Shown here in pieces: positions 52,490 through 61,067 of a stretch of 64,000 nucleotides of DNA. A program made the translations under genes and the position numbers. Origin of the DNA: an uncultured Gammaproteobacteria bacterium (GTDB taxonomy: Bacteria > Pseudomonadota > Gammaproteobacteria > Arenicellales > JAANXG01); the NCBI GenBank assembly GCA_947259175.1, contig CAMYKW010000003.1, positions 1-64,000 on the forward strand. The letters are read 5' to 3'. Under the pieces are notes generated by a model. It saw only the letters and a list, made by a program, of their open reading frames with translations, was not told where the DNA came from and did no database searches. The first letter of the stretch is position 1. The number at the start of each line of letters is the position of its first letter.

Positions 52490-52924
52490 GTGAATCCCTA
52501 TAAGCAGATACTTTTGTCTACGGATTTCTCGAAGCCCAGCGAACATGCCGCTGCACGCGCCGAGAACCTTACGAAACTTTACGATTCGCAACTCACCGTT
52601 ATTCATATAGTCGATTACGTACCGCCAGGCTACGCTGCCGCGGAATTGCCAAGATCACTCGCTTCCGAGGATGCTCTGGTTGAGCGTGCGCGCGAGCACC
52701 TGAAGTCTTGGATTGAGGAAGTCGGACTCGGCGATTGCAAACAGGTTGTCAAAGCAGGTTCGCCAAAGGCTGCGATCGTATCGTTCGCACGTGGCTCCGC
52801 TACAGACCTCATTGTCATGGGCACCCATGGCGAGAAGGGACTGGCGCGATTGCTTGGATCCACAACCCAGGCGGTCATGCACGATGCAGAATGTGACGTA
52901 CTTGCTGTGCGCGCAAAATCCTAA
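52490..52924 (+). CDS. universal stress protein A family
   Basis: 144 residues from the GTG at 52490 (NPYKQILLSTDFSKPSEHA), which has GGAG nine bases ahead. An ATG at 52475 would add MEYND. The ATP-binding signature GTHGEKGLARLLGSTTQAVMHDAECDVLAVR (G-x2-G-x9-GST) is complete. It therefore belongs to the ATP-binding UspA class. The cellular role is general stress survival. It stands alone. Confidence 0.92.
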   Translation: MNPYKQILLSTDFSKPSEHAAARAENLTKLYDSQLTVIHIVDYVPPGYAAAELPRSLASEDALVERAREHLKSWIEEVGLGDCKQVVKAGSPKAAIVSFARGSATDLIVMGTHGEKGLARLLGSTTQAVMHDAECDVLAVRAKS

Positions 52925-53187
52925 CGCTAATATTGCATTTGGGTATCGGACGACTACTCCTGGCATGCACCGGAAAACTCGAAACGTCGATTTTACCAAG
53001 AGACAACGCTAGACGCCGCTATCGCTCACCGGGAATAGTCGCTAGCCGTTGTCGCGGCTACGGCCCGATCCCAAATGCGTGTAGCCTAACTCCACTAACC
53101 GATATCCGCTATGGGTTTCGCTGGGGTGCCGCGCCCGGTCGTCCGGGCAATTTGCCTGCCCCCACGATTCTTGACACGATTTTCGCG

Positions 53188-55971
53188 CTAAATTCCCGGA
53201 TCATAGTCCGTCTCGCGCAATTTCGATTGCGCCGCCGCCAGTCGCGCAATCGGAACCCTCAATGGAGAACATGAGACGTAGTCGAGTCCTGCATAATGCA
53301 GGAATTGTATGGAGTCGGGATGTCCACCTTGTTCGCCGCAGATTCCCATGATCAAGTCCGGACGGCTTTCGCGTCCCCACGTCACCGTGGTACGAATGAG
53401 CTGTCCCAGCCCCTTTACGTCCAATACTTCAAACGGGTTGTCTTCAAGGATACGGGTTTCATTGTAGAACGGCAGAAACTTGTTTTCCGCATCTTCTCGC
53501 GAGAAAGAGAACGTCGCCTGAGTGAGATCGTTGGTCCCGAAGGAAAAAAACTCGGCAACCTCCGCCAAGTTCTGCGCCCGCATGCATGCGCGCACGACTT
53601 CAATCATCGTGCCAAATTTGAAATCGACTTTAACATCGTATTGTTTCTCAACGAGCGGTGATATTTCATCGACATACGCTTTTACTCGCAACAATTCCTG
53701 AGCGGTGCATACTTGCGGCACCATGATCTCGGGATGGATTTTGATACCATCCTTGATACACTGCGCCGCCGCCTCGAGTATTGCCCTTATCTGCATCCGA
53801 TAGATCTCGGGAAAGGTTATACCCAGCCGCACACCGCGATGTCCTAGCATTGGATTGATTTCCGACAACTCGCGAACCTTCTGCAACATCATCTGCTTGC
53901 GAGCGATCACCCTGTCGACGTACTGTGGTCCTCCTTCGCGAAGAAACTCCGGCAATGCTTCGGTACTCACGATCTCCGGGCTCATCGTGCGCAAAGACTG
54001 CATCAAGGTGCTCATACCCTGGAGATTTGCGCGCAACTGCTCAAGACTGTGCAACTCGTCTTCCAGCTCGCGCTCAGTGGGTAAAAATTCATGAATCGGT
54101 GGATCCAGGAGACGAACCGTCACTGGGTACGGAGACATGATCTTGAACAATGACATGAAGTCATCCCGTTGAATGGGAAGCAGCTCCTCTAATGCCTGTT
54201 TTCGCTTGTCCTCACCCTCCGCCAGGATCATATCGAGAACCAGCGGTAATCGCTCCTGGGCATTGAACATGCGCTCGGTCCGGCACAGGCCGATGCCCCT
54301 GGCGCCAAGCTCTTTGGCGCGCTGCGCGGCCTCCGGTGTATCGGCGTTAGCCAGCACCTGCAAACGCGCAATACCATCCGCCCACTCCAAAAGCCTGCGA
54401 AGCTCATCCGTAAAATCGGCGGCAACGGTCGGTATCTCCCCGCTGAATACTTCCCCTGTCCCTCCGTCGATGGTGATTACGTCACTTTCATGAATCATTT
54501 TCTCACCGATTCGCGCCTCCCGCGCCCGCACGTCAACTACAATGTCCCCCGCGCCCGCCACACACGGTTTACCCATACCACGCGCGACCACCGCCGCATG
54601 CGACGTCTTTCCGCCGCGGCTGGTCAAAACCCCTTCGGCGGCAAAAAATCCGTGAATATCCTCTGGCTTGGTTTCCTCGCGCACCAGAATGAGCTTGTAT
54701 CCATCCTTCGCCAGTAGTTCGGCACGGTCGGCGTCAAACACGACTTGACCTGTCGCGGCGCCGGGTGAGGCCGGCAAACCCTTGGCGAAGGGTTCGGCGC
54801 TATGTGTCGGATCGAGGCGGGGATGCAGCAGCTGGTCCAACTGTTCCGGATCGACGCGCTGCAGGGCGTCTTCCTTGCTAATCAACCCTTGTTCCGCCAT
54901 TTCCACCGCCGTGCGCACGCGTGCGGTGGCGTTCATCTTTCCGTTGCGTGTTTGCAGGCAATAAAGCGTACCGCGCTCAACGGTATACTCGAAGTCTTGC
55001 ACTTCCCGATAGTGGGATTCGAGCCCAGCGCGCAGTTCCTCTAATTGCTCGTAGATCTCCGGCATCTCTATTTTCAATTCCGCTACCGCCTTGGGGGTGC
55101 GAGTCCCGGCGACGACATCCTCTCCCTGGGCGTTTGTCAGGTACTCCCCATACATGACATTCTCTCCGGTTGCCGGATTGCGGGTGAATCCGACCCCGGT
55201 TGCACCGTCGTTTCCCATGTTGCCGAACACCATCGTGCAGATATTAACCGCCGTGCCGTTCGCCATGTCCGGTGTTATGTTGAATTGTTGGCGATAATCC
55301 ACCGCGCGCTTTCCCATCCACGAGCCGAATACCGCCCGAGTTGCCCACTCGAGCTGTTCGTAAACATCTTGCGGGAAAGGCTTACCTGCCCGTCTGGCCA
55401 CCACATCCAGGAAGGTGTCCGAAATTTCTCGCAATTCCTCGGCTCCCAACTGCACGTCTGAATTGGCACCCACTCTGCGCTTTACCGCTTCGAACGGTTC
55501 GTCAAAATATTCATCGGCAACACCCATTGCCACCTTGCCGAACAACTGAATCAAACGGCGGTACGCGTCGTACACGAATCGTTCGTCGTTGGTTTGCTTT
55601 ATCAGTCCCTTAACCGTATCGGTGTTGAGGCCTAGGTTGAGTATGGTGTCCATCATACCCGGCATGGACAGCGCCGATCCCGAGCGCACTGAAACCAGAA
55701 GTGGATTGTCCGGATTGCCAAACCCGCGATTGGTGGCCTTCTCCAACCGAACTATGTGCTCGCGAACCTCATCTTGCATGCCAACGGGAAACGCCTGCTG
55801 CGGATCCTGAAGCGTCTCGAGGCAAGCCTCGGTAGTGACGACGAATCCCGGAGGGACCCTCAGTCCCATCTGGGTCATTTCACAGAGATTGGCCCCTTTG
55901 CCGCCCAGCAGCTTCTTATTGCGTCCATCACCTTTATCAAAGGAGTACACCCACTTGCGGGAACTTGACAT
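53188..55971 (-). CDS. ppdK: pyruvate, phosphate dikinase
   Basis: 927 residues. It interconverts pyruvate, ATP and Pi with phosphoenolpyruvate, AMP and PPi. The N-terminal nucleotide domain has GGKGANLCEMTQMGLRVPPGFV and SVRSGSALSMPGMMDTILNLG. The swivelling domain has the phosphohistidine in SRGGKTSHAAVVARGMGKPC. The C-terminal TIM barrel has GIGLCRTERMF, MLGHRGVRLG, FFSFGTNDLTQATF and the catalytic Cys in YVSCSPLRVPIARLAAAQ. Length and motifs are those of a full bacterial PPDK. AGGAGG lies upstream of the ATG at 55971. No PPDK regulatory protein gene is adjacent. Confidence 0.97.
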   Translation of the reverse strand: MSSSRKWVYSFDKGDGRNKKLLGGKGANLCEMTQMGLRVPPGFVVTTEACLETLQDPQQAFPVGMQDEVREHIVRLEKATNRGFGNPDNPLLVSVRSGSALSMPGMMDTILNLGLNTDTVKGLIKQTNDERFVYDAYRRLIQLFGKVAMGVADEYFDEPFEAVKRRVGANSDVQLGAEELREISDTFLDVVARRAGKPFPQDVYEQLEWATRAVFGSWMGKRAVDYRQQFNITPDMANGTAVNICTMVFGNMGNDGATGVGFTRNPATGENVMYGEYLTNAQGEDVVAGTRTPKAVAELKIEMPEIYEQLEELRAGLESHYREVQDFEYTVERGTLYCLQTRNGKMNATARVRTAVEMAEQGLISKEDALQRVDPEQLDQLLHPRLDPTHSAEPFAKGLPASPGAATGQVVFDADRAELLAKDGYKLILVREETKPEDIHGFFAAEGVLTSRGGKTSHAAVVARGMGKPCVAGAGDIVVDVRAREARIGEKMIHESDVITIDGGTGEVFSGEIPTVAADFTDELRRLLEWADGIARLQVLANADTPEAAQRAKELGARGIGLCRTERMFNAQERLPLVLDMILAEGEDKRKQALEELLPIQRDDFMSLFKIMSPYPVTVRLLDPPIHEFLPTERELEDELHSLEQLRANLQGMSTLMQSLRTMSPEIVSTEALPEFLREGGPQYVDRVIARKQMMLQKVRELSEINPMLGHRGVRLGITFPEIYRMQIRAILEAAAQCIKDGIKIHPEIMVPQVCTAQELLRVKAYVDEISPLVEKQYDVKVDFKFGTMIEVVRACMRAQNLAEVAEFFSFGTNDLTQATFSFSREDAENKFLPFYNETRILEDNPFEVLDVKGLGQLIRTTVTWGRESRPDLIMGICGEQGGHPDSIQFLHYAGLDYVSCSPLRVPIARLAAAQSKLRETDYDPGI

Positions 55972-56247
55972 GCTCGAGAATCCTCCTGCAAAACAAACTC
56001 ATTTATAGACCGGAGTCCGTGGATCGCGCCGGCGTGCAGCTATGAATACACGCCGAAAAATCAATACTATCTTAGTTTCTTGCCCTGAGGCCCATTGCCT
56101 AATAGTAAAATGAAGTCGCTGAAAAATAGCAAGTTGCGTTTGTGACACGTAGCTCATTACTGATGCGGATCGCCAGGACCTCCGGGAACACTGCGAATCC
56201 GATGCGTACATACTCGGCACTCACACAGGCATTTGCCCTATTTCTAA
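55972..56247. other. intergenic between ppdK and a MITE copy
   Basis: With copy E this makes a 418-bp divergent gap between ppdK and the pirin gene. It should hold the ppdK promoter (AT-rich patches at 56055-56080 and 56100-56130), but no convincing -35/-10 pair was fixed. No coding similarity. Confidence 0.35.
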
Positions 56248-56331
56248 GGAAGCTCTGAATAATCCATGCCTGTATGATCAGAGCTCGAACGTCCATGTGG
56301 CGACGGAACCTCTGCAATAGTCAGGGGTTCT
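56248..56331 (-). mobile_element. MITE-like element copy E (short form, 84 bp)
   Basis: Plus-strand ends GGAAGCTCTGA and TCAGGGGTTCT; flanks CTAA (56244-56247) and TTAA (56332-56335), both of YTAR form. Contains the AGCTCTGAATAA...TGATCAGAGCT hairpin. The central GTAC hairpin is degenerate (GAACGTCCATGTGGCGA). It lies 58 bp upstream of the pirin start. Confidence 0.72.
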
Positions 56332-56389
56332 TTAAATATTTCCTTTCAGTGGAATAAGACTAAAATAGTTTCGTATAAGTTAAATATCA

Positions 56390-57079
56390 ATGATCACAGT
56401 TCGAAAAAATTACGAACGGGGCGTCACCGAGCTTGGCTGGTTACACAGCAAGCACACTTTTTCCTTCGGCGACTACTACGATCCCTGCTATAAGGGCGTG
56501 TCAGCGCTTCGTGTAATCAATGACGACGACATCGCTCCGGGGCAAGGATTTTCGACACATTCACACCAGGACATGGAGATAATCACCTATGTCACCGAAG
56601 GCGTAATCGAGCACAAGGACAATCTGGGTAATGCACAAAAAGTAGGCGCCGGTGAGTATCAACTTGTGAGTGCAGGCACGGGAATATCGCACAGCGAATT
56701 CAACGCTTCGCAAGCCGATCCGGCAACACTTCTGCAAATCTGGATTACGCCGCATGAATTGGGCGTCAACCCTGGCTACCAATACAAGGTATTAAACCGT
56801 GAACACGGCATACAGCTGATCGTATCGCCGGATGGTCGCGACGATACCTTGCGTCTTCACCAGGATGCTTATTTGTATCGGATACTGCTTGGACGAAATG
56901 GCCGGGTCCTCCAGGAACAATACGATGGACGCTCCGCTTACGTTCATGTCGTGAGCGGTGTTCTTCACGTGGAGGGAAAAATCTTAAAACAAGGGGACGG
57001 AGCGGTAGTTCAACATGTGGGTTTATTGAGACTGAGGACCGATTCGGGTACCGAGGCCCTGTTTTTCGATTTACCCTGA
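56390..57079 (+). CDS. pirin-family bicupin protein
   Basis: 229 residues. The metal-binding cupin motif is FSTHSHQDMEIITYVTEG, with further ligand region AGTGISHSEFNAS (two His, one Glu region). The second cupin lacks ligands. Length and the opening MITVRKNYERG match the YhhW-like pirins, some of which have quercetinase activity. Role unclear. A MITE copy precedes it and a ceramidase-like gene converges on it. Confidence 0.92.
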   Translation: MITVRKNYERGVTELGWLHSKHTFSFGDYYDPCYKGVSALRVINDDDIAPGQGFSTHSHQDMEIITYVTEGVIEHKDNLGNAQKVGAGEYQLVSAGTGISHSEFNASQADPATLLQIWITPHELGVNPGYQYKVLNREHGIQLIVSPDGRDDTLRLHQDAYLYRILLGRNGRVLQEQYDGRSAYVHVVSGVLHVEGKILKQGDGAVVQHVGLLRLRTDSGTEALFFDLP

Positions 57080-57184
57080 GCAATCATGGGCATCGCCCTG
57101 CATTCGAAACAACGATCACCGATAATCGTCACGAGAGCGATGGATCTCGAATTCTTGGGCGAGTCGGAGACAATTCCGCAGGCG

Positions 57185-58000
57185 CTATTTCGAATGACTC
57201 GAAACTGCGTCGACGCGACGGCGCTTGACCAGCGCCAGGACCATTAACAAGGCGCCCAGGGAAGCAAATAAGTGTTTAACGGAATGTCCGCTGATGAATC
57301 CCAAGATTTGAAACACAGCCGAATCGTATTGCTCGGCGATTTTAGACGCCGCATACGCTCCTAGAATCAACCAGATATACCCGCCCTTGGTAAACCTCGA
57401 TGAGTAAAGCACCAGGATGATCGGTATCAGCACCATCGGTAGAAACTGTACGAGGCCATACGGCCTTAAATCCCCCACTCCCTTCGCCTCGGTCACGTAC
57501 CAGTAAACCACCGAACACAGACCGATCACCAATACCGGCGCGAGGAGCCTGTTTCCAGCGCGAATAGATATATGTTCACCTACCATAGCGGATAGAAAGG
57601 CCATAAACGCCACAGTCATCGGCAATCTATCCCACAACAGCGTATGTGTAGACGGGTTTAAGTGGTAATAAGCTGATCCAAATCCAACCAACAGGATCCC
57701 GAAAAAGAAGATGCGATAAGCCGATTTAAGTTCAGGTAAACCGCCGTCGGGCATGCGCGGCTGCAAGATATAAAGGCCCAGGGTGCCCGCGACAATAAAC
57801 GGTATATTCGTGGCGACATTCCAAAAATTGTTAATACCGAATATACGGCGCTGATCCACGAAGTGGTGATAGCTGGGGTCTTGCGCAATCCGCGGAACGA
57901 AAAACATCGCGACGATAGCTACCAGGACAACAACCAGAATAACGATGAGCCTGGCGTCAACCCGCCTCGACTTGGACATCGTAAGACGGTCCACGGTCAT
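57185..58000 (-). CDS. CREST-superfamily membrane hydrolase, ceramidase-like
   Basis: 271 residues, about seven membrane helices. The conserved hydrolase pattern is there: YHHFVDQRRIFGINNFWNVATNIPF, GSAYYHLNPSTHTLLWDRLPMTVAFM (the S, H and D of the metal/catalytic site) and, near the end, GHSVKHLFASLG with two His. This is the alkaline-ceramidase/PAQR-type fold. It probably cleaves an amide or ester lipid in the membrane. Proteobacterial members are rarely tested. GGAATGA precedes the ATG at 58000. Confidence 0.85.
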   Translation of the reverse strand: MTVDRLTMSKSRRVDARLIVILVVVLVAIVAMFFVPRIAQDPSYHHFVDQRRIFGINNFWNVATNIPFIVAGTLGLYILQPRMPDGGLPELKSAYRIFFFGILLVGFGSAYYHLNPSTHTLLWDRLPMTVAFMAFLSAMVGEHISIRAGNRLLAPVLVIGLCSVVYWYVTEAKGVGDLRPYGLVQFLPMVLIPIILVLYSSRFTKGGYIWLILGAYAASKIAEQYDSAVFQILGFISGHSVKHLFASLGALLMVLALVKRRRVDAVSSHSK

Positions 58001-58071
58001 TTCATTCCAGATATTCTAATGAAGTTAAACGCATATTCATTCCGTGACCAAGTGTGTTATTTGAGTATTCA

Positions 58072-58482
58072 TCAATCGACGGCCGGCGGCTCGTATACCG
58101 CTCTTGCCGACTCCCGGGACACCACGTGCAAATGCACCCGCTCATCTTCGTCAACGCGATTTTCGCAAACCTTATTGATCGCGGAAGCGATCGCTTCACG
58201 GTTTCCCGTGCACACCACGGCACGGAAGCGATTGAATCCGCGCCGATCGCGCTCTTCCATACCACCACGCAAGATGAGTGGTAGATCTCGCTCAACTACA
58301 GCGGGGTCGTCGGTAAGCAGAAGATGAATCAACAACCTCTCGCCGACCTCAATTTTCGATATGCCACTTTGGCAGTATCGAACGGATTCGTTTGTCCGGC
58401 TTGTTACGTGGTTGAACACTTCGTCCGGACAGGTACAACCCAGTGCACCCTTGACGAAGTCTATTACCCCTGGTCGGTTCAC
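58072..58482 (-). CDS. conserved hypothetical protein with GCTCP motif
   Basis: 136 residues, GTG start at 58482 with AAGGAG 8 bases ahead. It begins PGVIDFVKGALGCTCPDEVFNHV, a motif (GCxCPxEVF) that recurs in a poorly known group of small proteins. The rest is an alpha/beta domain (VGERLLIHLLLTDDP, NRFRAVVCTGNREAI, ERVHLHVVS). The CxC pair could bind a metal or form a disulfide. No function can be assigned. Confidence 0.65.
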   Translation of the reverse strand: MNRPGVIDFVKGALGCTCPDEVFNHVTSRTNESVRYCQSGISKIEVGERLLIHLLLTDDPAVVERDLPLILRGGMEERDRRGFNRFRAVVCTGNREAIASAINKVCENRVDEDERVHLHVVSRESARAVYEPPAVD

Positions 58483-58534
58483 TCTGCGCTCCTTTTCGCA
58501 TGCGTCTATCGGTTAAGCGGCGCAATCCGACGTC

Positions 58535-59026
58535 CTAACCGAGATACTCTCTGTTTACCAATTTCTCACTGTTTTTCAATCGCCTGCCAATCAACACGAG
58601 CACACCGTAGATGGATCCCGAGACAACGATCAAATATCCGGGTAACACCGCAAAGATGAGTGAAGATATTGGTGTGGGATTCTGGCGCATGGCATCGCCA
58701 TAATGGCCATAAAGCCATATGGCCATAAGCACGGTGAGAACGGAGATCGCCAGTGCCGCCACTTCCAGAATCACCGAACCTGTCCCGCGCGGCACCAATG
58801 CGCTCAACCTTGCCAATAAAACATAGGGCGAAACGGTAAGTCCGACACCAATGACTATCGCGACCACTTCGAGCAACAACCAGGTAAACGACAATACGAA
58901 ACCCGATTCCGATCCGAGCACGAATACATCGGTGGCCCATCGGGACAGTAAAATCAACACCACCACAGCCCCAAGCGACAATACGCCCAACTCGATTTTT
59001 CTAAGACTGATCGTTCTGCGTTCCAT
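58535..59026 (-). CDS. four-helix membrane protein, unknown
   Basis: 163 residues with four hydrophobic segments (LGVLSLGAVVVLILLS, SFTWLLLEVVAIVIGVGLTV, VILEVAALAISVLTVLMAIWLYG, FAVLPGYLIVVSGSIYGVLVLIG). The basic N-terminus suggests a cytoplasmic start. No catalytic or transport motif seen. It lies between two other unknown genes on the same strand. Confidence 0.6.
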   Translation of the reverse strand: MERRTISLRKIELGVLSLGAVVVLILLSRWATDVFVLGSESGFVLSFTWLLLEVVAIVIGVGLTVSPYVLLARLSALVPRGTGSVILEVAALAISVLTVLMAIWLYGHYGDAMRQNPTPISSLIFAVLPGYLIVVSGSIYGVLVLIGRRLKNSEKLVNREYLG

Positions 59027-59097
59027 TATTTCAGACGGGTTTACCAGGGTAACTTCGGCACGAAGGATCGATACCGTCCGCGCGGTGGCGGATCTCG

Positions 59098-59610
59098 CTA
59101 GTCATTGTCGTGCTTCGCGCTTCTCACCAGTGCTAGAGCACTCTGGTAATCCTCCCAAGGCATTACATCGATGATGACCTTATATTCAAACCCGATGTCC
59201 GCCGCGCGCAATTCGTAAAACTCCGAGCTCAAATAGTGTTTACCGCGTCTCAACTCTAGTTTCGCGGGATAACATTCAATTTCGCTATAGTTATTCGGAT
59301 CGGACAGGCGTATTAGTTGTGAAATACACTCATGCAGGGATACGCATTTGTAGGTCCCGTCCTTCTTCCGGAAGTGTTCATTGGCATATTCAATCGCTTT
59401 CTCATTCCCGTAATGAGACAAAATCACCACTTTCTCGTGTTGAATATAACGATGAAACTGCGGGTAGATTTCCTCAGGCTTGAGTATCTCCGGTTTGTGC
59501 TTGAAGGAAATATGGAAAGACACAATCGTCGACAAGTTCGAAATGACTTTTGCCATTTCTTCACGGTCCCAATATAAACTGATTTCCATCGCTTTCTTTT
59601 TCGTTTTCAT
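59098..59610 (-). CDS. hypothetical protein, unknown
   Basis: 170 residues, soluble, basic and AT-richer than its neighbours. Its codon use (AAA, ATT, GAA-rich) could mean a recent arrival. Segments are IVSFHISFKHKPEILKPEEIYPQF, KDGTYKCVSLHECISQLI and LSSEFYELRAADIGFEYKVIIDVM. No recognised motif. A solo MITE copy (F) lies 61 bp upstream of its start. Confidence 0.5.
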   Translation of the reverse strand: MKTKKKAMEISLYWDREEMAKVISNLSTIVSFHISFKHKPEILKPEEIYPQFHRYIQHEKVVILSHYGNEKAIEYANEHFRKKDGTYKCVSLHECISQLIRLSDPNNYSEIECYPAKLELRRGKHYLSSEFYELRAADIGFEYKVIIDVMPWEDYQSALALVRSAKHDND

Positions 59611-59670
59611 CTTAGAATTACGAGATAACTAATTGATCAAATCAATCACGATAATTCGCTGTATATTTAG

Positions 59671-59695
59671 GGAAGCTCTGACAATCAGAGGTTCC
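59671..59695 (-). mobile_element. MITE-like element copy F (minimal form, 25 bp)
   Basis: Only the two termini remain: GGAAGCTCTGA, CAA, TCAGAGGTTCC, a near-perfect hairpin. Flanked on both sides by TTAG (59667-59670 and 59696-59699), a perfect 4-bp target duplication. It shows that the ends of the family are defined by these 11-bp repeats. Confidence 0.78.
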
Positions 59696-59817
59696 TTAGA
59701 AACCGTCGGAACTCTTTACAGCCAACAGTCCTGATTGGATAAACAAGATTACGAAAATTCGTAAGCGCTGTACATTACGGGATTCCCGGCCGAACACATG
59801 GCGGTCGCCGCCAGCGT

Positions 59818-60804
59818 TCAACTGATATCAACGATTACCGCACCGGAAGACCCGCCGCGTTCAATGGATTCATGAGCTTTCGCGATGTCCTCCAGAGGAT
59901 ATATTTCCGCAACACGATGAATAAAGCGGTCGTTCTCAAGATAGTCGGTGATGTGCGTCGTAGCTTGCCGCTTCGCCGACTCGGGCATGTTGTACACGAG
60001 AATCAGGCGGATGGCGATATTTTGAAACATCATCGGATAGAACGGGATTTTGGGTTCCGGCGATTGAGTCGAAGAGTACGTGGTAATTGTGCCTCCGGTC
60101 TTCAGCACCTTGAGACTGGTTTCGAGATTTACTCCAAACTCGACGTCCACAACCTGATCAACTCCTACTCCGCCGGTTAGTTCCATTACGCTGTCTGCCA
60201 CGTCTTGCCGACGGAAATTGATGACATGGTCGGCACCGGCGTCCGCCACGGCAACCGTATGCTCGCTGTTTCCCACAGTGGCGATCACTCTGGCGCCTTC
60301 CCATTTGGCCCATTGCACCGCGTAGTGCCCTACCCTTCCGGATGCACCGGTGATCAACAAGGTGCGTCCCTCAACCATCCCGTCCGCAAACACCGCTCGA
60401 TGGGCGGTCATCGCCGGTATGCCAAGACACGCGCCAATCTCAAAACTGATTTTCTCGGGCAATTTCACCGCGCGCTGCGCCGGCAGGGCTACGAATTGCG
60501 CCGCGGTGCCAAAACGCCTTTGATATTGCGCCTGATAAACCCAGACACGCTCACCCATTCGCGCCTTGGATACCCCGGGACCGACAGCGTCGATAACGCC
60601 CGCACCATCGCTGTGGGGAATTACCGCACCTGTCTCCAGGCCTGCCGGCTGTGCTCCGGCGCGTTTTTTTACATCGGAAGGATTAACCGCCGAGGCATAC
60701 AATCGAACCCGGACTTCGTTCGACCGGGGCATCGGTGTGTCCCATTCTCCCACCGCCAGCACTTCATGGGCGGGACCGGGCCGTTCGAACCATGCTGCTT
60801 GCAT
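59818..60804 (-). CDS. NADPH:quinone reductase-like (zinc-less MDR family)
   Basis: 328 residues. Medium-chain dehydrogenase fold with the NADPH-binding LLITGASGRVGHYAVQWAKWEGARVIATV, the substrate-domain VRLYASAVNPSDVKKRAG and VIPHSDGAGVIDAVGPGV. The Cys/His zinc ligands of alcohol dehydrogenases are absent. It probably reduces quinones or enones. The ATG at 60804 (MQAAWFERPGPAHEVL) fits the family. It is divergent from the AAA ATPase. Confidence 0.92.
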   Translation of the reverse strand: MQAAWFERPGPAHEVLAVGEWDTPMPRSNEVRVRLYASAVNPSDVKKRAGAQPAGLETGAVIPHSDGAGVIDAVGPGVSKARMGERVWVYQAQYQRRFGTAAQFVALPAQRAVKLPEKISFEIGACLGIPAMTAHRAVFADGMVEGRTLLITGASGRVGHYAVQWAKWEGARVIATVGNSEHTVAVADAGADHVINFRRQDVADSVMELTGGVGVDQVVDVEFGVNLETSLKVLKTGGTITTYSSTQSPEPKIPFYPMMFQNIAIRLILVYNMPESAKRQATTHITDYLENDRFIHRVAEIYPLEDIAKAHESIERGGSSGAVIVDIS

Positions 60805-61067
60805 CAGTTTTTACTCGTTGAATTCGAAATCACGTCTTGCTTATGGATACATCGCACTATGATACCTCACCAGGCGCACAGACATCTCCCGCTTGGCGGA
60901 TGTATTTACCGTAGCGGTACGCCCTGTTGCGACGCATTGCCGGATGTCGCTTCCCGATCTAAGCTATACTGCACAAGAATCAATAAATAATCCGCGCGTG
61001 ACGTTCTTGCCACCTGGACGTCTAGTCCAAGAACACGGTTTGATCCTGGAGACATTGTAATTTAAAC

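Noticed and set aside
53133-53148. GCCCGG-TCGT-CCGGGC hairpin as terminator of ppdK or uspA
   Set aside because: Strong stem but no T-run on either strand after it, and it is over 200 bp from uspA.
23196-59695. CRISPR-like interpretation of the recurring GGAACCTCTGA hairpins
   Set aside because: Copies are dispersed kilobases apart with no regular spacing and carry target duplications, so they are transposon-like.
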